This document shows, piece by piece, positions 1 through 12,915 of a DNA stretch of 64,000 bases. A program made the position numbers and the translations under genes. Under the pieces are notes generated by a model, which was not told the DNA's origin, did no database searches, and saw nothing but the letters and a program-made list of their open reading frames with translations. Numbering within the stretch: the first letter of the stretch is position 1; every line of letters begins with the position of its first letter. The stretch is from Lactarius indigo. Its lineage: Eukaryota > Basidiomycota > Agaricomycetes > Russulales > Russulaceae. The stretch covers positions 1,922,001 to 1,986,000 of the forward strand of contig JAFKAC010000006.1 in assembly GCA_025766275.1 (NCBI GenBank). The letters run 5' to 3'.

Positions 1-972
<972 letters not shown>

Positions 973-3937
973 GCGGCGCCGACCTTTGTACTTATATAAC
1001 GGCGTGTATTGCGTGCGACAGTAGTCTTAATTTTCATACTCAACCAATAGGCGCAGTGATCTGGAGGCACCACGTTGTGTTGCGGCGAATAACGCGTTTC
1101 TCATGTCATGATGTGTACTTACAGCTTGGCGGGGTCGTGCGTGTCATCATCTCGCCATCATCATCGTTGACGTCATCCTCCCTTGAACCGAGCACAAATA
1201 ATACAAAACAACTCTTCTCAGTCGTGTCCGATCGCTTACACTTTCGAAGACGAGAGTCGTTCTTCGCCACGAGTGCGGAAGCGGCGACCGGTTCGAGTTC
1301 TTCGTCTTGGTTCTGGGGACCGGGATTTCATTCTCCTGGGCGTTGCGCCATGAGTCCCATGACAGCGGAGCGGTGGAGCCTTGGCGTTTATATCCCGCAT
1401 CACAAGTCTACTGTATGTCACACAGATGCGGTTCCCGTACCGTAAAAAATACGGGTCCTAACGTGGCTATAGCAGAGGCGTTGGTGTAGCACTTAATATC
1501 CGGCGGGTAAACATTTCTCTCTGCTTTCAAAGCAGGTTCCAGTAATTGTATTGAGTATGACACGGTGATGGCAGTTTGTAGGTGGTATACAAACTCTAAA
1601 GTACGAGAGCCGGGACCTGTGTCGGTGACAGGCGGTTGGTTACAGTCAGTATTGCGAGAGAATTGGAAGGTTGAATCGAACTGCAGACGAACACTTTCGT
1701 TTATGTCTGATGCCGCTTTCCCAAAGTCCCATCTCCACACCACTACTACGTCCGGGCCATCCCTTTTGCAAAGATTCGGGTCTTTCAAGGCGGCTCATAA
1801 TTCTTTTTTTTTTAATTATAAAACATCATGGTCTACTCCAGAACAACCTCGGGACTTTAGTCGAAGGACCCCCCGTAATAGGCAGCTTCTTCCAGTAGCC
1901 TCTTCAAGCAAGAGTGCTACGGCTTCACCCAATCTAGTAGGCGAGGGCCCAGCTATGCTGCCGCCCGGGCCCGGCGCTTACGTCTGAAAAAGCCCAGCCG
2001 AGGGTTGGAAAGTGAGGTGGAGAGAACCCCGGGAGAAAATTTTCCAACCGAATCATCGATTGAGCGAGAGGGAGGACCCGAGGAGGCCAGTGGGGCCGTG
2101 GGACGACGAACTCGTAGCTCGGCAGCAACCCAGGCGGATGCCCCACTACGGTCGTGCGGGGCCAATATCACGGTACGTGATTATCGCTGTAGGTAGCTAT
2201 CACCGCGGTCAGAGCCAAGACGAAGTTGGAAAGGGTGGAGCGATAAGACTTTACCTTTTTGCATTGGTGTCTTGTTTTGTGGTTTGCGCCGCATAGACGG
2301 TAGGAGATGTTCCTTCACTATTCCTCCCTGCCACCAGTCCCGGGCCACTGTAACATACGCTTGTTATAAACGTGCTAGGAGCGGCTGAGTACATTCAACC
2401 TGCTGAGACACCAGATGAGGCTACGGTAGTCGGTTGACGTCAGGCGTATTGGACGTGGCATCCACGCCAAAGGTCGGGGGGTACCAAGCTAGAGTGGCGG
2501 AAGCAACGACAGCACGCGGAGGTAAAGCAACCAGCACCCGGTCAGCACGGTAGATGACCACGATTACGTCTTGACGGTAGCGCTATTCTGGGTGATCCTT
2601 GCCAGCGGACTGTAGAGGAAGATGCGGCCAAAGCCAAATCCATATCAGTGCCGTGATTAGTACCAGACTTCGCCCGGACGTGGCATTGTCTGATCGATTG
2701 GCAGATATCGACACATTTTTGGCAGCCAAAGTCGATAAATCGTATGCGGAATCGCCAGCTTTTTTGAGATGCGATTATCCCTGAGTTCGGTTCTCGTGCT
2801 GAGCGATTTCTGTGTGTACTTAACCGTCTACGTTTTTCACGTCAAACTCTCTAAAGCAAACGGTGTCGCTTGCAACTGCCCATGTCCTTGAACTGGCCTA
2901 TATGCGAAAGACGGATTGCCACCAAAAAAAGGCACCAGGATAGATATAGACCCGCGATGAGAGGGGTCGTACTGGTTTTAGCACCGCGCGTGACTTCGCA
3001 GGAATGAGATGCCCACCGTGATGCACTTGTGCCACCAAGACCCCGCGCGAGTGCAGCATGCTCTGAAATGCAAACAAGAAGTTCCAGAAGCAATGTTGAG
3101 ATCTGAAGTATACGTACACAGAAGTTCTTCCATAGTCGAAAGCCGTGGCATGAGACGTCGTGGACCTGTAAACCTAGAGTGCCCATATACCAGAGAACAG
3201 CTGAAAAGTATCCTAACAGCGTTGGAAAGCCGATTGTCGGTCGAAAGCGCAACACACGGTGCGAGTAAGAGCCAAGGTGAGAGATGCGTGAGTAGCAGAT
3301 GCAAAATACGAGCTGAGCGCTAGTACAGGCCCTGACGCCACAGCATGCAACAAACACAACCAAACACACGGCTGCGTTTTCTCCACAAGGAGGGTTTGTC
3401 GCGGATCGGATAGTAGGTTGGGTAACTTCACGTACTTTCTTACTGCAGGCACTTCAGGAGATCTTCTCTAAACGCTCTGATCCGGTTGTCAACCTGCTCG
3501 AGTATATGGAGTCTGCGTTCAACTTTCGAGGACGACTAGAGAACTGAGATAGCACTGCGTTCCCCTTTCACCGGATAACTTCTCCAGCGAGGGTATGGTC
3601 TAAGCCCAATTACTTTGGTCGTACTGTGTGCCAGCGTTTTACACTATGCGCCATCCGTACGAAGGCCTCGTCTCTACTTCAACGATTCTTCGCTCTACGC
3701 TTACATGATCACCTCGTCTCGTCATACCCGGGCCGTACCTGTGTCGTATATGCTGACTTGATGAAAAAGTTAACCTACATGAGGCCCCGCAGCCACCTTG
3801 CTTACCCTCACCCGATCTGTCGGGCAAAGCCCCCGTTGAGGCAGTCGATCCCCGTTTCCAAACTTGTTGACCTTAGGGACCTATATGAACGAGAGGCTTT
3901 CACAGAAACAGAGTCGTCAACCGACACTGTTCCTCTC
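973..3937. other. Intergenic spacer, no convincing gene
   Basis: No stretch reads as a known family on either strand. Open frames of up to about 170 codons at 2851-3369 (-) look like chance frames, being rich in Cys, Leu and Ser with no motif. At 2012-2200 (+) a short frame rich in Arg, Pro and Asp (WREPREKIFQPNHRLSERED) looks more protein-like and could be a decayed exon, but I cannot name it. Confidence 0.5.
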
Positions 3938-5935
3938 ATGACTATCTCCAGTGCGATGAGAGGGAATACCTCTGTAGGCGATTCTGTTCTTCATGGAGGA
4001 TCCGGCTCCGTGGCGGAGTTCCTAGGATCATCGTTCTCATTGTACCATTTCTTGTCCGACTACGTCTGGGAGTTTGTGACGACCCACGCTAATCTAGCCG
4101 CACTGGGTCTCGCGGTTATCCTACTTTTTCGTTACCTGAAGAGCCCATGGCGCTGCGTTCCCCCTGGTCCCAGGGGCCTTCCCGTTATCGGAAATGCCTT
4201 TGAAGTACGAAACAAGGCCTGGCTGTTTGAGCAGGATTGCACGCAGAGATACAGTGCGCTTTCCTTTGCTACCAACGTTGTCCTAACGTTCACGGTATTC
4301 TTAGAGGATATGGTGTACTTAAATGCTCTCGGCCAACCCATCCTCGTCATTCACGGCGTCAAGGCAGCTGCAGAGCTCCTCGATCGACGTGCAAACATTT
4401 ATTCTAGTCGTCCTCGCCTGATTATGGCTCATGAAATACTCACGGGCGGATTGTTACCTTCCTTTCTCCCTTATGGAGAGGCGTGAGTTTTTTTTTTTTT
4501 GCTTGCTTTTGCGCATCAGGGTTGACTAGTCACTATTTCGTTTATAGTTGGCGCCGTAACCGACGAGCTGCTCACGAAGGGCTTACAAAATCTGCAGTTC
4601 GCGACTATCACACCATTCTTCTCAAAGAAGGTGCTCTTCTTGCTTCCGCACTTCTAGCGGATCCCGGTGCTTTAGAGAAGCACTTTCAACGCACCGCGGC
4701 CTCCGCTACCTTATCTATCCTATACGATTACCCGACTCTCGAATCTGAAAATGATAACACCCTCAAGGACATCCGCACCCTCATCGACCGCATGTCCCTT
4801 GCAGCTGCTCCAGGAGCATATCTTGTTGAGTTGATGCCTTGGATGTTGCACATCCCTGAAACGTCCGTTCTCATATCTACGAGGTGCTTCCTTGATTCAA
4901 TCCTGTGATATTGCCTCAGATTCGCAAAGTGGAAGTATGATGGAAGGCGACATTTCGAGCAACACAATACTATGTTCGAGACACTGTTGAATGGTGTTCG
5001 AAGTGAGATGGTAGGCATAAGTCCCATATATCATCAGTCGCAGCGGACTGAGCCATGGAAACCTAGTCAAAGGGTTCTGAACGACCAAGTTTCAGTGCAA
5101 CCCTCATCAAGACCTCTGATCGCAACCAACTTTCTAATCAAGAAATGGCTTGGCTCGTTGGCTCGTTATAGTCCGTCTTCCCTCACATTGTCAATTAGTC
5201 TTCGATCAACCCCGTTCTGTCAGTGCCGCTGGCGCGGAGACGACGGCCAATACATTGTATTGGTGGACGCTTGCAATGATTGCGCATCCAGAATTACAAA
5301 AGCGTGCACAAGCTGAGCTGGACGCTGCTGTCGGGCGGTCGCGCGTCCCGACATTTTCTGACGCTCCGAACCTTCCATACGTACAAGCAATAGTCAAAGA
5401 AGTTCTTCGATGGCGCCCTGCTCTTCCACTTGGTCTTCCGCACACCACAACAGAAGACGACTGGTACAACGGGATGTTCATCCCTAAGGAGACATTGGTC
5501 CTTACGAATCTCTGGCATTGCAACCATGAATCGTCGTCTTATGGCGATGATGCCAAGAACTTCAGACCTGAGCGACACCTGGACGCGAATGGCGAGGCTA
5601 TTCCGGGTCCTGCGGAAATGCACGAGGATGGCCATAGCACATTTGGTTTCGGGCGACGCGCATGCGCAGGGAAATACCTCGCCAGCGACTCGCTCTTCAT
5701 CTACACAGCCACGGCACTATGGGCTGCGACCTTCGAACGGATTGGTGGACAGGAAGCGCCTATTGACACGGAGACGTACGTGGATACTGGGATGGTTTTG
5801 TACGTCTCTTACCCATACTTCGGGCCAGAGTACTGACTTGTTCGCTGCAGCAAGCCTCTCCCGTTCAGGTGCAATATTACGCCTCGGTTTCCCGAGGTAC
5901 CCTCGATACTATCAGCTGAGAAGGAGCTGTATTGA
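3938..5935 (+). CDS. Cytochrome P450 monooxygenase, membrane anchored
   Basis: Seven exons can be joined without a frame break to give about 552 aa, normal for a fungal microsomal P450. Introns are 4254-4304, 4483-4547 (with a T12 run after the donor), 4863-4919, 5011-5066, 5165-5223 and 5800-5850. A hydrophobic anchor (LAALGLAVILLF) is followed by the proline hinge PPGPRGLPVIGN. Further motifs are the I-helix AGAETT (oxygen activation), the ExxR helix in KEVLRWRP, FRPERHL, and the haem loop FGFGRRACAGK with its cysteine ligand. The frame ends KELY plus TGA at 5933-5935. The start is ATG 3938 because it lies just upstream of the anchor; ATG 3956 is also possible. It resembles the large basidiomycete P450 families related to CYP64 and CYP5037. 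The substrate cannot be told from sequence, and no biosynthetic neighbour genes are visible. The ER membrane location is inferred from the anchor. Confidence 0.93.
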
Positions 5936-7039
5936 GACCTTGAGCGGAGAGGAGGCGTTTCGATTTACTCCGAAGCTTTGTTTTGTATATCATCCATCGA
6001 CGTGTACAGAACCTAGAGCAGTACCATGTTTATCTTTTCATCCGTCCTTCTCTGAGTTTTTGACTATAAATACATACTTCCCAATCCCTCGTGAAAATAG
6101 CATAGCGCTTTGCTATTCAAAAGGCAGGCGATGAAGAACCTTTTTTCTAATTGGTCGGGTACTAGTAGCCGTGGAGACCCGCACTGGCAGTGGCAGCTGT
6201 TAAGTTCGAGTTAATCATGCACCTCCGTCACTACAGTACAATTCCGTCTCTTTGGCCCATTTGACGAGTTGGTATCCGCTGGTCTGATTAAGGGTCCGCT
6301 GATGGGTCTCTTGGTCCAGGCACTCACCGATACTCACCCTCGTGGTACCACCGAGCTTTTCGAACGTGAGTAGGCTTCAGTGGCTGTCGTTATCAAGGAT
6401 TCCATGGCATGGTTGCGAACTTGGCAGACAGGAGATTTCAACTGCGACGTCGCCAATTCTTCCTTCGGCCTGGTGACTCTTCAACGATCTTTTTTTGGGT
6501 TCTACTTTTCGCACGCCTTGGTGCACAGCACAGAGCTCTATGTAGCACCTCACTAATAACTTCCAGTAACACTGAACGACCAGTTCTTCCTCGTCAATAT
6601 TCTACCCTATCGTCTATGGCCTTCTTTTTTTTTTTTTTGGATCTCATCCATGGCCTTCCCCATTTTCAGTTGCCAGAGCATGGGTATTGTACCTCACAGC
6701 TTTCCTGCTGTAGGATTGTTTGATCGATCACGACTTGGGATCAGATGCTTTAGTTTGTCGTCATGCCTCCCATCAAGCGACCACGTGAAGTGCCAACAAA
6801 CGCTGTTCCGGACGCTTCCGGCAGTGCCTCCCTTGGCAAAATCATGAGCATATACCGTACGGTATCGACGAGAATGCAGCCAGGGATTCTGTGTTCTTAC
6901 TCCGCACTTTCCCCGCACTATACCACCCTTCGTTCTTTCGGGGCCGGTCCTCACTTTTTCGAGTCCTCTACGGCGTTCCGTTGTTCGACCCGACATTTCT
7001 CTAATCTTTGTGTGCAGCTGAGCTGCCCCCACGATCGCT
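5936..7039. other. Spacer between P450 and GPCR
   Basis: This stretch holds two protein-like open pieces, listed separately (6214-6373 and about 6384-6555), and a T12 run near 6628. Nothing else is recognisable. The AG-rich and pyrimidine-rich stretch before 7040 may be 5' untranslated sequence of the GPCR gene. Confidence 0.4.
6214..6555 (+). other. Possible exons of an unidentified gene
   Basis: An open stretch ends in LFGPFDELVSAGLIKGPLMG and, further on, HPRGTTELFER, directly followed by a plausible donor GTGAGT at about 6365. A second open piece includes KDSMAWLRTWQTGDFNCDV and runs to a stop near 6555. Both read like real protein, but I do not recognise the family, and no start codon or full splice pattern is clear. 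They could be a short gene or the remnant of one. Confidence 0.25.
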
Positions 7040-9199
7040 ATGACGGACCCTCTTTACGCCACCCTCACGCAGGTGGACAACTCTACTGTCCTGTCGGATC
7101 ACCCTGGAGGACGGTAGCTTCCCTGTAATCTCTACATATACGGTCTCGCAATCTCATGCTGTCATTGTAAGAGTCGCACTTCATATCGGATCGAACCCCT
7201 CTCTTATCTCGAATAGGCTCTCGTCGTTGCGTCTTGCGTTTCTCTGATTGCTACTGTCGGGTTGTTATCCGCGATCGCTGTGCGTATTGAATCAGCAGTC
7301 TGTGTCCGTCCGGTTCGAATGTTATTTCTCCAGATCTCTGCGTTTAACACGCGCATGGTTAAAGACCCGAATATGTTTGTGCGGACGCACGTTGTTTTCT
7401 ACTTCATCTCTCTCCTCCTTAGTGACATCCTACAAGGTGCGTTGATATCACTCGGTCAATTCTTTGGCGTCTTTCTCTTCAGTGAGGATGCGGTATATGA
7501 GTTGTAATGGTTGAAGCAGAGTGCAATGGATGGAAGCGGACAGGATTGGCCAGTTTTTGGATTCAGTTGCTAATGGTTCTCTGGTCTTTCATAGCGATTG
7601 GGCTCGATCATGAATTCGGCATGGGTAACCAAACAAGCCGTCGTCTATGACTCACTCTGTACGGCCCAAGGTAATCGGCGTGAGCTCGTCTATCCCAAGC
7701 TCGCTTACACTTTTCTTCAGGTGCTATCAAGCAGATGGCGGATGTTGGAATTGCTCTTTGGTGAGTCCTCAAGGAACGCGTGGAACGCGTTGAAAGGACC
7801 AGCGCTGACCAATTTGTGTTAGGTCTTTGGTGCGGTCGTCAAGTAACTACATGCTACAATCGTTATATCCAACTTGCTATAGGTCATTGCGACACGCACG
7901 TTTTTGGTTCTCTTCCTCCGCGTACCGCACAAGCGATATACGATGTGGATTACTTTAATTGCCAACTGGTCTCTCCTCGGTGCGATCGTTATTGCTGGCC
8001 CAGCGACGACGAGTGATAAGCTCGGCCCATTTTGTGAGCACTCTTCGAAGAATCTTCGTTCGTCTATATGCTCAACCACCATGCTCAGACGGCATCTCGG
8101 GCATTTGGTGTTGGATATCTCCAAATTATAGTACCAAGCGCATCGCGTGTGTATTTTCAGATCACAAAGTCCATCACATGCTGATCGTCCTGCGCTTACA
8201 GTCTAGATTACATGGTTGTAAGCCACCACAATTCTTTTTACTCGACCTTCACCTCATAAATTATCAGATGTTCATTTCTGCGCTGCTCGCATTCATCCTC
8301 TATCTTCTCGTGTTTTTGAAAATGCGCGGGATCGTTCGTGCTCAAGCCCTTTCGACCTCTCTCGCATCCGCAGATCGGGAACGCAACGAAAAATACGAGC
8401 ACAAGTTGGCACGCCAGATGCTATTGTATCCTGTGGGTGTCCAGTCCACTGGCCCCTTTCTCACTGACACCGACGCGAGCCTCCTAGGTCGCTTACACCA
8501 TCCTGATCCTCCCCATTGCGTGCTGTCGCTTCTCTGCCTGGTCCGGGCATGAGGTTCCCTTCGGTGTTACAATCTTCAGGTACGCACCGTCGCATTTTCT
8601 GTGACTACACACCTAATTCTTTGATCCCAGCGATTTCATCTATCTCATGAGCGGTACGTCGATCGGTCTGACTTGGAATAAAACTTACTGAACACTTTCG
8701 CTGGCAGGTCTTGTCCACGTAGTCCTCTTTGCGTCCACCCGCCGCATCCTGCCCCCGCGCTCCATGATCCCGAAGTTCCTCATCTCCGGCCCACAGGCCC
8801 TCCTCGCCTCCACGGCCCTGCCCGACGGCGACTTCGACAGCTACTACGACGACGCAGCGAGTCACAGTTCGTGGTACCCCCCCGCATCCGAGAAGAAGAA
8901 CGGCGGCGTCATCGAGGCGCCAGGATCCGCGCAACCCGTTCGCCGATCCCGTGTTGCCCCCGATCGACGAGGCCGTGATCAGACGCGTGCGCAGCCCAGA
9001 CTCCTCCTCACGCAGCTCCTCACGCATCTCGCCTCGTTCGCTGTCACCCGTGGCGGGCGATTATAATGCCGGCCCGCGGGCGGTGCCCCTATCGCCGAAA
9101 ACGGCAGCGGGGGCAAGTTGGGCTGAGCAGGGAAGAGGCAGACCTGGGAGACGAGTCTGCTGGGCAGGTCTCGCCTGCCCCTACCCACCGTTCGGGTGA
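7040..9199 (+). CDS. G-protein-coupled receptor, fungal cAMP-receptor-like (Git3/GprC-type) family
   Basis: About eleven exons encode a seven-helix receptor. Recognisable blocks are ISAFNTRMVKDPNMFVRTHV (helix 1-2), SDILQ/AIGSIMN, QMADVGIALW, FLRVPHKRYTMW, GISGIWCWISPNY with the conserved extracellular Trp and Cys, MFISALLAFILY, ARQMLLYP, SAWSGHEVPFG, and SDFIYLMSG followed by STRRILPPRS at the end of helix 7. Introns include 7280-7333, 7437-7594, 7671-7720, 7761-7822, 7830-7882, 8034-8088, 8147-8201, 8215-8267, 8433-8487, 8580-8630 and 8654-8707. Between 7822 and 7830 there is an exon of only 7 nt, and 8202-8214 is 13 nt. The first exon junction (near 7112-7216) is not resolved. The cytosolic tail is Ser/Asp rich and shifts by one base near 8921, so its exact end is uncertain. 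The likely role is plasma-membrane sensing (nutrients or other cues) through a heterotrimeric G protein. Ligand unknown. Confidence 0.85.
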
Positions 9200-11709
9200 A
9201 AGGATGGAGTTGCCTCAGACCCCACTCAGCGCGCACCGGTATTTTGAGGCCTCCTGATCACTTCGACTCGACTCGTTCGCATTTGTATTATGTATGGGGC
9301 TGCGTTGCACCTTGCTTTCTTGCGTTTTTCGATGTATGTATTATGCGGTACGACTAGTAGCACGGGATGCTGTGTCGACTAAAAGTAGGAGGGAATGGAC
9401 ATTTTGTGCACCACCAACGAACGGAGAAGACGACCTGTCCTTTGTCGCTAGTGAGCGTCGTCCGATGCGAACAAAATTTTTTTTTTTTGTCTGGGTCCTT
9501 GCGGCCATTTTTGCCCTCCAGCAGGCTTAACCTCGGAGCCGAGGAAAGAATGCGGCGTCATGTGACCAAATGAGCGAGGTGTGCCACAAATGGTGGCCGC
9601 GGGAGGCCCGGGGGGGGGAGGCGAAAAATAGTGAAGAGAAGAAGGGCTGCAGGGTGGGTGAGTTACAGCTGATTCTTGTCCCGACTCCCATTCCAGTGAG
9701 CGAGCGCTTTCAAAAAACCGGTCTGTGCCAATACGTATCGTGCCAAAAAAACTGAACAGCCTGCCGGCTTCAAGGGGGCACACGCGAGGGTGTTTCTGGG
9801 GTTCTCGACTGCTGGTTGTATTGGGGGACGTTCGAACTCCTGTCTTGCTGGGCTTTGCGGGCCCAGAATGCCTAAAGGAAACAAGGAACAAAAAAAAAAA
9901 CATGCGTAGGCGCCATTATTCGTGTGTGTGTTCGATGCGATACTATACAGTACTTGCAACCCTGAAGGGACAGACAGACGCACGCCGAACGTCGCCCCGG
10001 CAATACAAATTATTAACGACATGCGGCATACCACTGCTGACATCGCCCTTTGATAGTAGCGCATCTCAGGAACCGATTCTCGGCCATTAACACGACCTAG
10101 GCAGCAACATATCGTCTGAAACAGTCCGGATGTGGGGACCTCCAACTGACGCCCAACTGATACGCGATGGCTTGCCTGATTGCATGTCCTGGGGTCCCCC
10201 ACATGACGAGTGGGGTCAACAAATGCACCTGCGGACCAAGTGCGGTACAAACGTGGGAGAAAAACTGCATGCCCACCTCGCCTGAATCGTATGTAAGACC
10301 GGGGTGCGATAAGGAGGCGCGCTTTTCCAAGGGAAAGGTAGAAAACGGCCTCTTTGCCCCGTAGCATTGGTAGCTTTTCGACCTATGATTGGCGAACTTC
10401 TACGGGACTTCGCACTTTGTTCGCACTTTGGGCTCCGGACGGAGAAATGTCCCGCTTTGCGGGCCGCTGATGCTCGCACCGTTGGGTAAAGCTTCGATCT
10501 CCCTACTGAGGCAACTGCGAACAAGCGCTATCGTGAAGAGAGCCGAAGCATCGGCCTCCCACCAAGCGCAGGCCTTGAAGACTGCCGTTTTTAGCGAAGC
10601 CTTCGTCGCCCCTTGATCGATCGTTACAATCTTGACTCCTATAAGCCGGCTGAACGTTGGAACAGACGAATGTAGTAGTGTCTGGAAAAGCCCCTGCACA
10701 TTAAGTCCACGGCTTCGACGCGAGTTCATGTGACTGGCGGACTTACACCTTTGTAGCCAGGCTTGAGGGTCTATCGAAGGAAACGGAAAGTTCACAATTC
10801 AAGTAGGCAGGTGGTCACCGAAGCTCGACGCCCCCAACTTCCTAACAAGCGCCCCAAGTATTCTCCGAGTAAAGGAGGCGATAATTAGAACTTTACGGAA
10901 AAGCAGTCATTCCGCAGAAAAATACGCGGTAGCGTCTATGGCGCTTCTGCGGGGGTGTTGGATGATGAAGTGGCAGGTGGTGGACCCTTACCAGACACTT
11001 AGTTGTCGTTTCCGAGGACCCTAAAATTATTGAATCTTTGGGACTGGTTTGCGAAGGACTTCCTACGTATCAGAGTCCTCCAAAAGGTTAGGGCGAGCGG
11101 TTACTGTTGTGCTTCCTTGACGGCAGTGACGAACATCGGCTTGGATTATTTTTCATCGAAAAACAACCAACAGTTAGCCCTATCGAAGATGATATGAGGG
11201 AACTCCGGAATTCCCACCGAACATATCCATTCACAAGCGCTGGATTGCGTTAGCAACATCTGCGATCTGTCGGACAACCGCTAATTTCGATCATAATGGA
11301 CGAGCGTCAGCTGCGATTGTAGATCACCGCAAGCACCAGTAGAGTATCCATCTTGAGGGTGTTCACAAGCGAAAACTCGAGTCGGCGTAAAGACCATTCT
11401 TAAAATAGACACATCTATTTGTCAAGAAGAAGTTTTCCCTTGCTCGCGCATAGGAATCCAGGCACTAGAAATCCGCACGGGAAGCGAACACCCGCGGGTG
11501 TAACGTGGCGAAGACATAACTGAAAGATAATTTTGTGATTACGGGCCGGTGTCCACATCAGAACGATATGAGGGCAGGTTTGTAACGCATACGTCCACAT
11601 TACGCAAGTCATCCAGACTCAACACTGTTCTGCGAGAGTTAGCACGGCCATCAACCGGAGACAAGCCTCATGTACCTCTGGAAAAGAGATCAAGAAGCGG
11701 GAAGCACCA
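9200..11709. other. Gene-poor spacer
   Basis: No family is recognisable on either strand. A G8 tract lies near 9610-9618, and T11 and A12 runs lie near 9478 and 9890. The longest frames (for example 10367-9663, -) have no motif, and I read them as chance. There is no visible repeat unit, tRNA or transposon end. Confidence 0.5.
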
Positions 11710-12915
11710 CTAATCCTCATCCATCGGCTGACCCTTTTTCCTGCGCTCTTCTATGCGTCTCCTCATAGTCGTCCGAGCACCTATCAACCTGCTGCGTCTA
11801 GCCGCCCAGCTTTGGCGAGCGCCAGGGTCAGAGAGTGGATCAAGCCGAAGTAATTGTGACGGCGAAGACTATTTTCGAACTTAAGGGGTCGACAGTACGT
11901 GAATATGATGGTCAAAGAAAATGGGGGGGAGAAGTACGCACGGCCCATCGGTCGCGTTTTGCGTGTTCGTCTGCAAGCCCCTGGGCAAGGTCAGCCTCCC
12001 GGGCACCGTCCCCGGACGCCTGTGCCGAAGAGAGTTGTGCATGTAACGTCGGCAGGGGATCGTCACGGAGTGCGAGTAGACTGAATTCAAGCTATACCCC
12101 AAGTGAGCTTCTGCAAGCGAGCAATGAGAGGTCACGAACCGAGCCCGGGGGATACGTAGCGATCCGAGCTGCGATAACTCCTCTAAGAGCAATTAGGGTT
12201 TACAAGAGTATGCAAGGGATGAGGATAGTATACCGTGCTCGCGCAATCCAACCCTCGCCATTCTCCTCATACAGACCGTGGGTAATCGGGGCCTGCTTGA
12301 GCCCGTCGAGTTCAGTAGACAGAACCGAGTACTGGGAAGATAGACGATAAAGTGATAAGCATCCTCCGCTGTTCTCGGCAAGTCCAGGCCATCGAGAGAG
12401 ATCGCAGAGGGGGGAGACAGCGCATTGTGCGCGGCGCGCAGCCAATCTGCGCTGGTGACAGCAAGACCCCGTGTCTGGGCATCCATGCCCGCGGTGAAAG
12501 ACAAAAGCTCCCGAAGTTCCGGGCCCACAGTCAGATCGGGGATGTTACCGAGGGCGTTCAGGACTGCGATGGTAGGCACAGGCATTCTGCACGACCTGAT
12601 GCGCGAAAAAACCGGGGAAAGCGGTGTCGTATGCACCGCCAGTGGCGTCGGGTTCTCCCGCGTCAGGAAGCCATTTGAAAAGAAAGATCAGGGCACGAAG
12701 GGGCTGAAGAGATGCAAGCTCGGTCGCATCGAGGGAATAAAGGTCATCTACGATAAGCGGTACACCGAGCGACTTTAGGAGCTCACTGTGAGGACAGATA
12801 ACGGCCAGCTAGCTGATGAGAGTAGAACAAGGAGAATAAGCGCCACGACGCACGTAAAGACCCCGGGATCCGATTCTGTAAGCTGCCACCCGCTCGAGTC
12901 GTCATCACCGGACAT
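11710..12915 (-). CDS. Ubiquitin C-terminal hydrolase, UCH37/UCHL5 type
   Basis: The start is ATG 12915-12913, giving DSSGWQLTESDPGVFTELLK across intron 12853-12786, the typical UCH N-terminus. Catalytic residues are visible: Cys in VVQNACA (about 12580), His in EDAYHFIVYLP (about 12345) and Asp in ELDGLKQAPITHG (about 12300). The active-site crossover region PELRELLSFTAGMDAQTRGL is present. Further introns are 12233-12183, 12139-12092 and 11941-11880. The C-terminal helix block (YPPGS, SLLALRDDPLP, RRHNYFGLIHSLTLALAKA) and the basic tail EERRKKGQPMDED mark the UCH37 subclass, which binds the proteasome (Rpn13) or INO80 and trims ubiquitin. Three frame breaks are needed: one extra base beside the catalytic Cys (about 12573), a net shift near 12330, and a pair near 11776-11793. 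The stop is at 11712-11710. The family call is firm; whether the copy is intact is not. Confidence 0.9.

Noticed and set aside
3938..9199. Secondary-metabolite cluster around the P450
   Set aside because: The neighbours are a GPCR, a deubiquitinase and a fumarate reductase; no synthase, terpene cyclase or transporter of such a cluster is seen.
9663..10367. 234-codon minus-strand open frame
   Set aside because: No motif, mixed low-information texture with Cys/Phe runs, and no splice or start context; long chance frames are common at this base composition.
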